From Chloracidobacterium sp. (lineage in GTDB: Bacteria > Acidobacteriota > Blastocatellia > Pyrinomonadales > Pyrinomonadaceae): a stretch of DNA of 64,000 nt. Location of the stretch: positions 1,486,501 through 1,550,500 of the forward strand of contig JADJWP010000002.1 of NCBI GenBank assembly GCA_016716305.1. The letters run 5' to 3'. A program made the position numbers and the translations under genes. The notes beneath the pieces are model-generated. The model did no database searches. It had not been told where the DNA came from and saw only the letters and a program-made list of their open reading frames with translations. Of this stretch, positions 53,172 to 62,658 are shown piece after piece; the first letter of the stretch is position 1; each line of letters opens with the position of its first letter.

Positions 53172-53768
53172 CTAGTCTTCCGCCGGGCCGAAACGGTACA
53201 CCAGGAACCCGATCGCCCTCGCCGGCTTTCCGCCGAAAGTCGGACGATTGAATTTGGATGCAAGTGCCGCACGCTCGGCTTCGGGCCAAAGCTCCTTATT
53301 GCCGGTCCGCCCTTTCGCCGTCAGCACGCTGCCATCGACATCGATCAGCAATTCGACCTGAACAAGGCCCTTTGCCCCTGAAGCTTTTGCAGCCCGCGTA
53401 TGGTAAGGCTTTTCTGCCGAGACGACCTCGAAATTGAGGAACGTGTATTTATCGCCGACGACAAAGCCGTCGTACTTTCCCGGAGGTTTTGGCGTTTTTG
53501 CCGCCGATGACGTCTTGGACGCTGTTGACGTCGTTCTCGATGATCTGGAACGCGTCTGGGCCGATCGGTTCGATCTCGAGGCCGCGGACGCACCGGTTCC
53601 GGCACCGGCCTTACCGGCAACCGCCGAACCGCCGCCGGCCGCGGGCTCCGGCTCATCGACGGCGGCGATCGCGCCCATCTGGCCGTAAGAAATACCGGCA
53701 GAAAAACATGCAAAAGCAAAAACTAAGAATAACGATAGGATGGTGAACGGTCGTCTTGATCTCGGCAT
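53172..53768 (-). CDS. exported protein with TonB C-terminal-like domain
   Basis: A 198-residue exported protein. Signal peptide with TILSLFLVFAFACFSAGISY (residues ~9-28). A Gly/Ala/Ser/Arg-rich low-complexity spacer (~40-95) leads to a C-terminal TonB-like domain: GLVQVELLIDVDGSVLTAKG then PEAERAALASKFNRPTFGGK and ARAIGFLVYRFGPAED. In this family the domain binds periplasmic partners; without a TM anchor and ExbBD neighbours it is probably a secreted relative, not an energy transducer. SRA-like gene follows; the PD40/TSP3 gene lies 152 bp upstream on the same strand. Confidence 0.85.
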   Translation of the reverse strand: MPRSRRPFTILSLFLVFAFACFSAGISYGQMGAIAAVDEPEPAAGGGSAVAGKAGAGTGASAASRSNRSAQTRSRSSRTTSTASKTSSAAKTPKPPGKYDGFVVGDKYTFLNFEVVSAEKPYHTRAAKASGAKGLVQVELLIDVDGSVLTAKGRTGNKELWPEAERAALASKFNRPTFGGKPARAIGFLVYRFGPAED

Positions 53769-53919
53769 AACTGTGGTCAGCGAACAACGCAGCAGGCTCA
53801 CCCGACCGCAGAATTCGTCTGCGGAAGGCCCTCGCGTTCGATCGCGTCGTTTGAGATTATACACCGAAATCCAGAGAGCGATCGCTATCCTTCGTTAATG
53901 GCCATCTGGTCGGGCCGCT

Positions 53920-56900
53920 CTACGGTTCGGCGACAAAATCGACGTCGGAGAGCGCTTCGTTGACGATCAATACCCGTGTAGATTCCGGAAATACATGCCG
54001 TTTCGCCGATACTTCAATAATATAAACCGCTCCGGCGGTTACTCCATCGAAGGTGAAGTGGCCGAATGACGACGTGACGAACGTACGTACGATGCCGTTG
54101 GGTGATGTCAACGAAACCGTCGCGTTCCTGATGCCGCGGCCGTCGGCCGTCGAGACCCTGCCGCTTACAGATACGGCGGCGGCGGTCGGAGCAAAAGCCG
54201 CCAGCCCGAATGGCGACAACGAATCGACAACACCGCAAACATAACGACCATCAGGATCGGTGATCCGTTCGGTCGTCCGATCGACGAAAACACCGCCTTC
54301 GCCATGGAGGAGACGCAGAAGCTGGAAAGTCGGATCGTCTATCTCGGCCGGTACGGTGAGGCAGACGGTCACGGGCGGTGAATAGGTTCCGGTCGTCGTG
54401 ATGTCGTACGCCGGACACGTCGGGCAAAGCGTGTAACCGGTCGGCATCTCGTCCTGCGCCAACGTGATCGGCACGAATGATGTACTCCCTTCTTCGGTGA
54501 CGTCCGAAAATGTTACCGATGCCCCCGGTGCGTCGACCCTCACGTCGCTGCCGGTCCCGGTCTGAACGTCATACGAGCCGTCGCATGCGTCGCCGATCCC
54601 GTCGGAGTCGGCATCGCTTTGATCGGGGTTGACGACGAGCGAACAGTTGTCAAATGAGTCGGGCACGCCGTCATTGTCGTCATCCGGATCGCAGGCATTC
54701 CCGATAAGGTCGCCGTCGGTATCGGTCTGATCCGCGTTTGATGCAAACGGGCAATTGTCCGCCACATCGAGTACGCCATCGTCGTCGTCGTCGGGGTCGC
54801 ATGCGTCGCCGAGAGCATCGCCGTCATTATTCGCCTGATCCGGATTGCTGACCTGAGAGCAATTGTCACAGGCATCGGCAATGCCGTCGAGATCGGTATC
54901 GGCTTGGTCCGGATTTGCTACGCTGCAGTTGTCGCAGGCGTCGCCGACGCCGTCGCCGTCAGTGTCGAGCTGCGGGCCGAAGACCGCCTGATAGCTGACC
55001 CCGGCGGCGTTCGTCAATTGTGTGACATTCGTGCCGTCGAGGTTCATCACATATAGCTCAAGGTCGGCCCCGCGGGTAGATGAGAATACGATCTTCTGGC
55101 CATCAGCGCTGAACGACGGGTAATTGTCGTTCGCCGGATCATCGGTGAGCCGTGTTTGGCCGGTCCCGTCGGAGTTCATTATATAGATCTCTTGATTGCC
55201 GTCACGGTTCGAGACAAAGACTATCTTGCTGCCGTCACTGCTGTATGACGGATCGGAATCCTGGCCTCCACTAGTGGTCAGCCGAACTTCGCCGGTCCCA
55301 TCAGGGTTGATAGCGAAGATATCCCACTGAGCGTTACCGATCGTTCCACGCTGGCTTTCAAAGGCGATCCGAGTCCCATTATGGTTAAAGCTCGGGAACT
55401 TGGCGAAGGTTGATGTCGAGGTAAAGAACGTCAGCTGAACTGTATTCGTACCGTCGGCATCCATAACGAACAGGTTCTCGTTGTTATCAAAGCGGCGCGA
55501 AGTGAATGCGATCTTTGTCCCTTGCGGGTTAAAGACGGCCTCGGCGTTGCCGCCGGCGACATTCGTCAGGCGTGTCACGCCGGTGCCGTCAGGATTCATT
55601 ACATAGATCTCTCTGCGGCTGTTGTTGCGGGTAGAAGTAAACAGGATCCGGCTGCCGGTCGGATGGAAGCTTGGCTCATCGTCGCTCGCGGTCAAGTTCG
55701 TCAACCGTGTCACTCCGGTCCCATCTGCGTTCATCGTGTAGATCTCGTAATTCCCGCTGCGGTTCGACGCGAACGCGATCTGATAGCCGTCGGCGACCAG
55801 CGGACAGCTGTCAAAGGTGTCTTCAACGCCATCGTTGTCATCGTCGGCGTCGCATCCGTCGCCGGTTCCGTCACCTTCGTTATCAGACTGATCGGGGTTG
55901 GGAACCGTCGGGCAATTGTCATCGATATCGTCAACGTCATCGCCGTCCACATCCGGATTTCCGTAAGTGGGGTTATAAGCGGATGGATCGCCCGGATTGT
56001 CCGTCAAAGCTGTCAGGCCGGTGCCGTCAGGGTTAACGACAAATATTTCGAGTCCCTGGAATCCGCCGCTCGACGATGACGAAAAGACTATCTGTGTGCC
56101 ATCGGGACTAAAACTGGCGTAGCCGTTATGCGCGGAATTATTTGTCAAACGGATCTCATTCGTACCGTCGACATCGATCACATGGATGTCTGGATCTTGA
56201 GTTGACACCCGTGTGGTGGTGAAGACGATCTTCGCACTGTCCGGACTGAATGACGCATGGTGATCCCAAACCGCGCTCGACAGAACTCTTTGATCCGATC
56301 CGTCGGCATTCATCACACAGAGCATGTACTCCCCGTTGCCGCCTACCTTTCTAAATACGATCTTGCTGCCATCGGGACTGAATATCGGATCTAATTCGTC
56401 GAACTCATCGGTAGTGTCGGTAAGGGGAACGAATCCGCTCCCGTCAGTGTTAACGGCAAAGATGCCTTTGCCGATGTCATCGGGGGGTCGTCTGAATGCA
56501 ATTAACACTTTTGTGCCATCGGGGCTGAACGAAAGGTACTGTGGCGGGTTTCCGCCGAGAGTTTGGACTATTCCGTTGTTACGGAGCGGAAACGTCCATT
56601 CGATATTTCCACCGGTATAAAGAGGTGTCAGCCCGGTCCCGTCGGTGTTGATGATCCAGAGTATGCTGAGGGAAAAATCAGGCAGCGGCTCGCCGGGCGG
56701 CAGATCGTTCTCAGGATAGGTTACGAAAGCGATCTTGCTTCCATCCGGGCTGAACCCGGCGCTCGCCACCGAGTAACCGCTGAGGTCGGGCTGCAAAATG
56801 TCGAAGAGCAGATTCGCCCCGGTCCCGTCGCTGTTTACGATCCCAAGGCCCTGACGGTAACCACCTCTTTGCAGCGGATACGTTTTGAGGAAAAGTATCT

Positions 56901-57183
56901 TGCGGCCATCTTTGCTGATCCGCGGCGAGTACGTCGCACCTATGATCGGGTCCGTCAGTTCTGTGACGTTCGATCCATCCCGGTTCATGACGCATATACG
57001 TCGTTCAGTATTTAGCCCATTGCATGTATATGCGATCCGGGTCTTATCGGCACCGCCGCCGGTCGTTCTTTTGGCCCCAGCTCGACGAGGATCCTCTGCA
57101 GATACGGTCGAGACCTGTAAGGCGAATGCGGTCAGGGCCGCAAGGGTCGCGATCGAGATGATAATTGCAATTTTCTTATTCAT
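53920..57183 (-). CDS. secreted PD40 beta-propeller and thrombospondin type 3 repeat protein
   Basis: A 1087-residue exported protein. Signal peptide 1-29. Residues ~45-425 and ~500-770 are two sets of WD40-like PD40 (TolB-type) repeats, each with S-F-S/N-P-D-G-T/S-K-I-x-F (e.g. GFSPDGSKIAFVTYPENDLP). Thrombospondin type 3 calcium-binding segments follow each set: ~435-485 (DGDDVDDIDDNCPTVPNPDQ) and ~775-905 (DTDGDGVGDACDNCSVANPD; DPDDDNDGVPDSFDNCSLVV). The end is a carboxypeptidase-regulatory-like domain (VSGRVSTADGRGIRNATVSL) with no membrane anchor. Probably a large surface or extracellular calcium-stabilised scaffold; no catalytic site. It adjoins a regulator that also carries PD40 blades. 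Confidence 0.9.
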   Translation of the reverse strand: MNKKIAIIISIATLAALTAFALQVSTVSAEDPRRAGAKRTTGGGADKTRIAYTCNGLNTERRICVMNRDGSNVTELTDPIIGATYSPRISKDGRKILFLKTYPLQRGGYRQGLGIVNSDGTGANLLFDILQPDLSGYSVASAGFSPDGSKIAFVTYPENDLPPGEPLPDFSLSILWIINTDGTGLTPLYTGGNIEWTFPLRNNGIVQTLGGNPPQYLSFSPDGTKVLIAFRRPPDDIGKGIFAVNTDGSGFVPLTDTTDEFDELDPIFSPDGSKIVFRKVGGNGEYMLCVMNADGSDQRVLSSAVWDHHASFSPDSAKIVFTTTRVSTQDPDIHVIDVDGTNEIRLTNNSAHNGYASFSPDGTQIVFSSSSSGGFQGLEIFVVNPDGTGLTALTDNPGDPSAYNPTYGNPDVDGDDVDDIDDNCPTVPNPDQSDNEGDGTGDGCDADDDNDGVEDTFDSCPLVADGYQIAFASNRSGNYEIYTMNADGTGVTRLTNLTASDDEPSFHPTGSRILFTSTRNNSRREIYVMNPDGTGVTRLTNVAGGNAEAVFNPQGTKIAFTSRRFDNNENLFVMDADGTNTVQLTFFTSTSTFAKFPSFNHNGTRIAFESQRGTIGNAQWDIFAINPDGTGEVRLTTSGGQDSDPSYSSDGSKIVFVSNRDGNQEIYIMNSDGTGQTRLTDDPANDNYPSFSADGQKIVFSSTRGADLELYVMNLDGTNVTQLTNAAGVSYQAVFGPQLDTDGDGVGDACDNCSVANPDQADTDLDGIADACDNCSQVSNPDQANNDGDALGDACDPDDDDDGVLDVADNCPFASNADQTDTDGDLIGNACDPDDDNDGVPDSFDNCSLVVNPDQSDADSDGIGDACDGSYDVQTGTGSDVRVDAPGASVTFSDVTEEGSTSFVPITLAQDEMPTGYTLCPTCPAYDITTTGTYSPPVTVCLTVPAEIDDPTFQLLRLLHGEGGVFVDRTTERITDPDGRYVCGVVDSLSPFGLAAFAPTAAAVSVSGRVSTADGRGIRNATVSLTSPNGIVRTFVTSSFGHFTFDGVTAGAVYIIEVSAKRHVFPESTRVLIVNEALSDVDFVAEP

Positions 57184-57290
57184 GGTTACTTCCTCTGATA
57201 GATCCGCGGCGTCACGTTCTCAGCGCAACAACTGATACATTCGGAGATCGTGCTCGATCGCATTACTGACGAGCGTTCTGCGCACAGCGA

Positions 57291-57584
57291 TCACTCGGCC
57301 GCTTCGTTCACAAATCTCACATCGCCGCCAAAATGCTCAATGAGCGACATGCCGCATAGCTGGCTTTCGTCCGTTTGGTGCACGGCCGAATCGGCAGCAA
57401 GGCGGTCGACAGTTTCCGAGTTGACGCCGAAAACCACCGCGGCCTGATGCCGGGTCATTTGGCGAACGCCGCGTCCGCACGTCGAACAATGGACAAGGCC
57501 GCCGCTGTTGCGGCTGGTTCGGATGACCGTGACGCTGTGTGTTTCGATCGAGATCTCGGTCCGCCGCTTGATTGATCCGTGCAT
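57291..57584 (-). CDS. small hypothetical protein with CxxC
   Basis: A 97-residue protein: MHGSIKRRTEISIETHSVTV, then GLVHCSTCGRGVRQMTRHQA with a single CxxC and later DESQLCGMSLIEHFGGDVRF. Similar short KRRTEI...C-x2-C proteins recur in acidobacteria, but I know no function; a zinc-stabilised helix-turn-helix-like adaptor is possible (AAVVFGVNSETVDRLAADSA). Start at ATG 57584 is preferred over upstream in-frame starts to 57638. It is divergent from the membrane regulator at 57758, 173 bp apart. Confidence 0.62.
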   Translation of the reverse strand: MHGSIKRRTEISIETHSVTVIRTSRNSGGLVHCSTCGRGVRQMTRHQAAVVFGVNSETVDRLAADSAVHQTDESQLCGMSLIEHFGGDVRFVNEAAE

Positions 57585-57757
57585 CTGTTCTCCCGGAATT
57601 TTGTTGTCGGTGCCGCGGTTATCTGCTATCCTCGACAACGAATTTGAAGGTTTCAGCCCGTGCGTGCTGGCATTTCGGAACGCACCTAGTCTTCACCGGT
57701 ATCCGCCGCCGCGTCCTTAATTTCATGGCTAAATCTTCTTAAAAGTTCCTAATCGGG

Positions 57758-59974
57758 ATGGAAGAGCTCAAAGCAGGCAATTTAAGTTTCGGCCCGTACG
57801 AGATCGATCGGGCAAAGAGACGACTTCTTCGTAATGGCGAAACGCTGCCGCTGAACTCAAAGACATTCGACCTGCTTCTGTTTTTTGCGGAGAACCACGG
57901 AAGACTGCTGAGCAAGGACGAGATCCTTTCGAACGTATGGCCCGATCAATTCGTTGAGGAGAACAACCTTTCGGTCCAGGTGTCGGCATTGCGAAAGGCG
58001 TTCGGCGAAAGGCAGGGCGGCGAAAAGTTCATTACGACCGTTCCGGGCAAGGGCTATTGTTTTGTCGCCGACGTCCGTCAGCATCCCGACGACGAAGAAC
58101 TCGTCATCGAGCAGCACAGTATTTCAAGGGTCGTAATAGATGAAGAGTTGTTTGTTGATGCCTCTGGGGTCGCGCGTACCGAAGATGCAGGCCCGACGAA
58201 CGAACCCGCGCCAGTATCCCGCACGGGTTTCCGGTACGCCGCGCTCATATCGCTTTTGATCATCGCCGGTTTGACGGCGATCGCGTTCACTTATTGGAAC
58301 CGCGTGGTCGAAAAGACCAATGGTTCGATCGAGTTCTCAAGATTGACCACAAACGGCGTCGTTACCGCCGCGGCGATCACGCCTGACGGCAAGTACGCTG
58401 TAATTGCGCAGACCGAGGACGCGGGCGAAAGCCTTTGGCTGCAGCAGGTAGCTTCGGGCAGCAGGCAGCAGATCGTTCCGACCCGGCCGGTCAGGTATGT
58501 TGGGCTTGCGTTTTCGCCGGACAGCGATCAGATCTACGCGACAACGTTTTCACCAGATCTCGCCGATCCGCAGGTCTGGCGGATGCCATTGCTCGGCGGC
58601 CCGATAGAGACGATCGCCGGAATCTCGACCGGAGCGGCCGTTTCGGTCTCGCCAGACGGCAAACAACTGGCATTTACCGAATCGCGTTCGTCGCAAAAGC
58701 AAACGCATCTCCTGATATCGAACACGGACGGCTCGGGAAAGCGCATTCTAGCGGTTGGGATCGACGGAGAACGATCGTTCCCGAATTTCAGCGCAAATCC
58801 GGTCGCATGGGCACCTGACGGCAGGTCGATCGCCTGCGCGATCGAAGAGATCAGGAACGGCCGGCAGACCAGGATCGTTCTGATCGATCCGCGTGACGGC
58901 AGCGAAAAGGCGGTCACGAACGAAACCTGGGACAACGCAGATCATCTGGCGTGGCTCGACAATGAGAACCTTGTTGTCGCCGGCTTTTCCTATTTGTCGG
59001 CCAGCGCTCAGGTCTGGTCGGTCAACATAAGGTCGGGGACTGCGACCAAGATGACCAACGACCTCAGCAGCTATTCCTGGGTCTCGACCTCGAACGGAAG
59101 CGTACTTTCGGTAAAGCAGAACCCGGTCTCTTATATTTCGACGATCGACCTCGACGCTGACGGAAAGATCGCCAGGACCCGCGATGTTCACAAAGAGTCG
59201 GGGATCATCGAAAGTGTCGCCTATGCTCTCGACGGCTCCATAATTTTCACTTCGACCGCAAACGACCGACGCGAGATCTGGCGGATAAATGATGACGGTT
59301 CTGAACCGACGCAATTGACCGTCAATGCGAATGCGACCTTTGGAATGTCAGTATCGCCGGCCGACGGATCGATCGTGTTCAGTTCGAACGACGACGGGAA
59401 GAACAGGCTGAAGCGGGTAAATGCGGACGGCGGCGGGATGCGCACACTCACGGACGGCCCGGAAGATGTCTATCCGAGTTTTACGCCGGATGGCGCTTCG
59501 ATCGTGTTTCAGGAAGGCCTTGTAAATCGCGTTGTCGCGATGAAACGTCTCGCGTTCAGCGATGGATCGGTAACCGGTATCGGGCCGGGTTTTGCGGTCA
59601 GGCCGGCCGTTTCACCCGACGGTTCACACGTCGCCTTTTACTTTATGGATACCGATCTTGACGGGCTTTGGCGTATCGGCATTGTATCGGTCGTTGACGG
59701 CTCGATCGTGGGCAAGATCAGCTTTCCGAAATACGTGGTCGAGCGACGAATGCGTTGGCACCCGAACGGGCGATATATCAGCCAGGTGGTCGGTGAAGAT
59801 GAGGAGATCGGCCTGATAATGCTTGCGACCGACGGTACCGCTTCACGGACGATGACCGGCCTCGGCAAGGGTGAGGCCGCGTGGTTCGAATGGTCGCGAG
59901 ACGGCAAGCAGATCGTGCTCGCGCGGATAGAAAAAACGCGCGATGTCGTCGTACTCGCTCGTCAAAGCGAATAG
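57758..59974 (+). CDS. membrane winged-helix regulator with PD40 propeller (CadC-like)
   Basis: A 738-residue one-component regulator. Residues ~8-105 are an OmpR/CadC-type winged helix (LSFGPYEIDRAKRRLLRNGE, LNSKTFDLLLFFAENHGRLL, NNLSVQVSALRKAFGER, ITTVPGKGYCFVADV). A single membrane helix lies at ~154-176 (RYAALISLLIIAGLTAIAFT). The rest is a periplasmic PD40/TolB-like propeller (VVTAAAITPDGKYAVIAQTE; GAAVSVSPDGKQLAFTESRS). Architecture is like CadC/ToxR: the outer propeller senses, the cytoplasmic winged helix binds DNA. Targets unknown; the neighbouring PD40/TSP3 gene and the metalloprotease, which ends 1 bp from it, are candidates. Confidence 0.9.
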   Translation: MEELKAGNLSFGPYEIDRAKRRLLRNGETLPLNSKTFDLLLFFAENHGRLLSKDEILSNVWPDQFVEENNLSVQVSALRKAFGERQGGEKFITTVPGKGYCFVADVRQHPDDEELVIEQHSISRVVIDEELFVDASGVARTEDAGPTNEPAPVSRTGFRYAALISLLIIAGLTAIAFTYWNRVVEKTNGSIEFSRLTTNGVVTAAAITPDGKYAVIAQTEDAGESLWLQQVASGSRQQIVPTRPVRYVGLAFSPDSDQIYATTFSPDLADPQVWRMPLLGGPIETIAGISTGAAVSVSPDGKQLAFTESRSSQKQTHLLISNTDGSGKRILAVGIDGERSFPNFSANPVAWAPDGRSIACAIEEIRNGRQTRIVLIDPRDGSEKAVTNETWDNADHLAWLDNENLVVAGFSYLSASAQVWSVNIRSGTATKMTNDLSSYSWVSTSNGSVLSVKQNPVSYISTIDLDADGKIARTRDVHKESGIIESVAYALDGSIIFTSTANDRREIWRINDDGSEPTQLTVNANATFGMSVSPADGSIVFSSNDDGKNRLKRVNADGGGMRTLTDGPEDVYPSFTPDGASIVFQEGLVNRVVAMKRLAFSDGSVTGIGPGFAVRPAVSPDGSHVAFYFMDTDLDGLWRIGIVSVVDGSIVGKISFPKYVVERRMRWHPNGRYISQVVGEDEEIGLIMLATDGTASRTMTGLGKGEAAWFEWSRDGKQIVLARIEKTRDVVVLARQSE

Positions 59975-59975
59975 T

Positions 59976-61970
59976 TCAGTTCTGATCTGAGGGGACCGGG
60001 CGGTCGCCGCTGAGCCCGAATTGTATCGCGCTGAAAGCGCCGTTCGAACTGTTGAGCCGATACCAGACGCCGTCCGCCGGACGAAAGACAGTAATGTCAG
60101 ACTTACCGTCACCGTCGAAATCCGCCGGAGCCGGGATGTCGCCCGAAAGGCCGAATGCGACGGCATAGAATGCGGCATTCGAACTCTGAGTAACGTACCA
60201 AACGCCGTTCGACGGGCGAAAGACCGCCCGGTCAAATCGGCCGTCGCCATCAAAATCGCCCCCGACAGGTATGTCGCCCTGGATGCCAAATGGGATCGCG
60301 ACAAAATTACCGTTGCCGCTGTTAAGCCTGTACCAGACACCATTTGACGGTCGAAAGACATTCACATCGGCTTTTAGATCGCCGCTGTAATCGCCTGCGA
60401 CGGGAATATCGCCGCTGAGGCCGAAGGCGATCGCCGAGAATGAACCGTCGCTGCTCGCAAGCCTGTACCAGACGCCGTTCGAAGGCCTGAAGACCGCGAC
60501 GTCGGTCCGGCCGTCGCCGTCGAAATCCGCGGGAACCGGAATGTCGTCGGCCAGCCCGAAGCCGATCACGTCCACCGTACTCGTCATACTCAGCAGCCGC
60601 CACCAGACGCCGTTGCGATAGATCGCCGCATCGGCCTTGCCGTCGCCGTCATAATCGCCCGCAGCCGGCTTGTCGCCATTGGTCCCGAACGAGAATGCTC
60701 GGAAACCTTCTTGACTCTGATTCAAATACCAGGCGCCGTTCGAGGGCCGAAAAACGCTGATATCTGCCTTGCGGTCGCCGTCGAAATCGAATTCCGGATC
60801 GAGTACCGGTGCAAGGCAGTAGCCGCTCCCGACCAGAAAATTACTGATCTCCGTCCGCGAATATGAACAAAAGGTCATCGGCGTCGAACCGCTAAGCTGC
60901 GTATTCATCAGCGTGTTCGAACAGCTTTGACCGGCGTCGGCATGATTTGCCCCGAGGTTGTGGCCCAATTCGTGCGCGGTGATCAGGTATTTGCCGGGCG
61001 CCCAGCTGATATATCCGCTTAGGCCGTAAGCCGCGAGCGGATTGTTGCAGATCACCGAAAGATAGGCGAAACCCTGCGAAAGGGCGTTCGATTTTGCGGT
61101 GAAAAGGTGGGCGGCGCTCCGCGGGTTTAATGTCGTCGGGTAGGTCGAGTTCCAGTAGTTCCTGAAATTGGTCAAGATCTCGTTCGTGTTGGCTCCTCCG
61201 AACGGGTCGGTCACCGACCAGGTATGTTGAAAAACAACGCGGATCGTCAGGCTAAGCTCGGCGGAAAAGGTCCCTTCGACCATGTTCAGAATGCTGAGGA
61301 TCTCGTTATTGGCCTGTACGGCCCCGCCAAACTGCGAAACGTATTGGCTGTCGGCCTCGGTCGCCAGATCGATCCGCCTGACGGTCTGAACCAGGGCGGC
61401 GTCCTGATCCGCGACAATGCCCTTGCCATATCGGATGCGGGTCGGAATGTCTGAATGACACCAGAACGAATCAGTTACCTTTGAGTCTTCCGCCCGGTAG
61501 ATCACCGATTCATCGTCCCGCGCATGATCTGAGTATTTCTTTGCCGGCTCGATGAAATATCGTTCTCCGCCGGTCGAGAAAAATCCCTCGATCCGAGAAC
61601 CCTCGATGCTCAGCCTGACCTGCGAGCCTTGTTCGCCATCGACGACGCCTTTGAAGGTCGTAACCGGCGAGCGTCCGAGATCGACGGTACCGTTCGGCCC
61701 TTCGTCCTCGGCTCTGAAATGCGGAGCCCGCAGATCGTTGGCCTCGATCGACAGCCGAAGATCCCGTCCAGCCGCCTGAATGCCGATCTCTCGGCGCGTA
61801 CCATGGCCGGCGGACGTCGGCGGCAACTCGATCCTTACAAGCTCGAACTTGCTGAACGAGCGTTCGATATCATTGCGGACGACACTTGTTTGGGCGCTTA
61901 TCGAAAGGGTCGTTGTCAAGAACGTCAGGACAACGGACGCACAGACGGCTAAAAAACTTCGTCGGGCCAT
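59976..61970 (-). CDS. secreted M12B-type metalloprotease with FG-GAP repeats
   Basis: A 664-residue exported protease. Signal peptide 1-26 (RRSFLAVCASVVLTFLTTTL). An N-terminal pro/adhesion-like region (~30-190) is followed by a reprolysin-like domain (~195-390) with the extended zinc motif ITAHELGHNLGANHADAG (H-E-x2-H-x2-G-x2-H, around residue 336) and MTFCSY as the methionine turn. Residues ~395-664 are six FG-GAP/VCBS repeats (FDFDGDRKADISVFRPSNGA; FDGDGRTDVAVFRPSNGVWY), the same module as in the proteins at 40203 and 42346. It is convergent with the membrane regulator, stops 1 bp apart. Likely degrades extracellular protein. Confidence 0.92.
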   Translation of the reverse strand: MARRSFLAVCASVVLTFLTTTLSISAQTSVVRNDIERSFSKFELVRIELPPTSAGHGTRREIGIQAAGRDLRLSIEANDLRAPHFRAEDEGPNGTVDLGRSPVTTFKGVVDGEQGSQVRLSIEGSRIEGFFSTGGERYFIEPAKKYSDHARDDESVIYRAEDSKVTDSFWCHSDIPTRIRYGKGIVADQDAALVQTVRRIDLATEADSQYVSQFGGAVQANNEILSILNMVEGTFSAELSLTIRVVFQHTWSVTDPFGGANTNEILTNFRNYWNSTYPTTLNPRSAAHLFTAKSNALSQGFAYLSVICNNPLAAYGLSGYISWAPGKYLITAHELGHNLGANHADAGQSCSNTLMNTQLSGSTPMTFCSYSRTEISNFLVGSGYCLAPVLDPEFDFDGDRKADISVFRPSNGAWYLNQSQEGFRAFSFGTNGDKPAAGDYDGDGKADAAIYRNGVWWRLLSMTSTVDVIGFGLADDIPVPADFDGDGRTDVAVFRPSNGVWYRLASSDGSFSAIAFGLSGDIPVAGDYSGDLKADVNVFRPSNGVWYRLNSGNGNFVAIPFGIQGDIPVGGDFDGDGRFDRAVFRPSNGVWYVTQSSNAAFYAVAFGLSGDIPAPADFDGDGKSDITVFRPADGVWYRLNSSNGAFSAIQFGLSGDRPVPSDQN

Positions 61971-62130
61971 TCGTGTATACTTTCCTTAATTTATTTCTGA
62001 ACGGGATGAAGGCAAGGACACCTGAAAAAAGAAATCAGGCTCGTTACTGTTAATAAAGTTATAACGCTGTTAAACTTCCAGGAAATTTGAGCCGTTTTTC
62101 AGGGGCAAAGACAGTCCTGAGGATAAGAAT

Positions 62131-62583
62131 TTGAAGAGATCTATCCGAAAGATCTGGCGCATGCTGCCGCCGGCGATCAGGCTACAGATCGTTCGGACGA
62201 CGCAGCGGAAGTTCACTGTTTCGGCGGCGGCATTGATCCGCAACGATTCGGGTGAGGTACTGCTGCTGAACCACGTCCTGCGTCCGCTTTCGGGTTGGGG
62301 CCTGCCGGGCGGTTTTGTCGATAAAGGCGAGCAGCCCGAAGAAACGATACGACGCGAAGTAATGGAAGAGACCGGGATAAGACTCGCCGATCTATCGCTG
62401 CTCCGCGTGAGGACCGTCAACAAGCATATCGAAGTACTCTTTACGGCTGTCGCCGCGGGCGAACCGAGCGTGATGAGCCGCGAGATATTCGAGCTTGGCT
62501 GGTTTTCGCCCGGTCGATTGCCCGACGAAATGAGCACCGCCCAAAAGACGATCATCAAAGAGGTTTTCGGTGCGGTTAATTGA
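62131..62583 (+). CDS. NUDIX hydrolase
   Basis: A 150-residue protein with the Nudix box GGFVDKGEQPEETIRREVME then ETGI (G-x5-E-x7-R-E-U-x-E-E-x-G-U, residues 56-78 approximately), preceded by the beta strands VSAAALIRNDSGEVLLLNHV and WGLPG. Nudix enzymes hydrolyse nucleoside diphosphate-linked compounds; the substrate here is not predictable. The start is TTG at 62131 with GAGGA at proper spacing; an ATG at 62161 is the alternative. It is followed 75 bp later by a phosphoribosyltransferase on the same strand. Confidence 0.88.
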   Translation: MKRSIRKIWRMLPPAIRLQIVRTTQRKFTVSAAALIRNDSGEVLLLNHVLRPLSGWGLPGGFVDKGEQPEETIRREVMEETGIRLADLSLLRVRTVNKHIEVLFTAVAAGEPSVMSREIFELGWFSPGRLPDEMSTAQKTIIKEVFGAVN

Positions 62584-62658
62584 TTATGTCTGACCTGATG
62601 TCTAGAATGGTAGTTTCACAACATCAGGCGATCTAGCTTAAACCTGCAGGAGACAATA

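Noticed and set aside
55522..56079. 185-codon plus-strand frame inside the PD40/TSP3 gene
   Set aside because: Antisense of the repeat-rich secreted protein; valine/isoleucine-rich by composition only.
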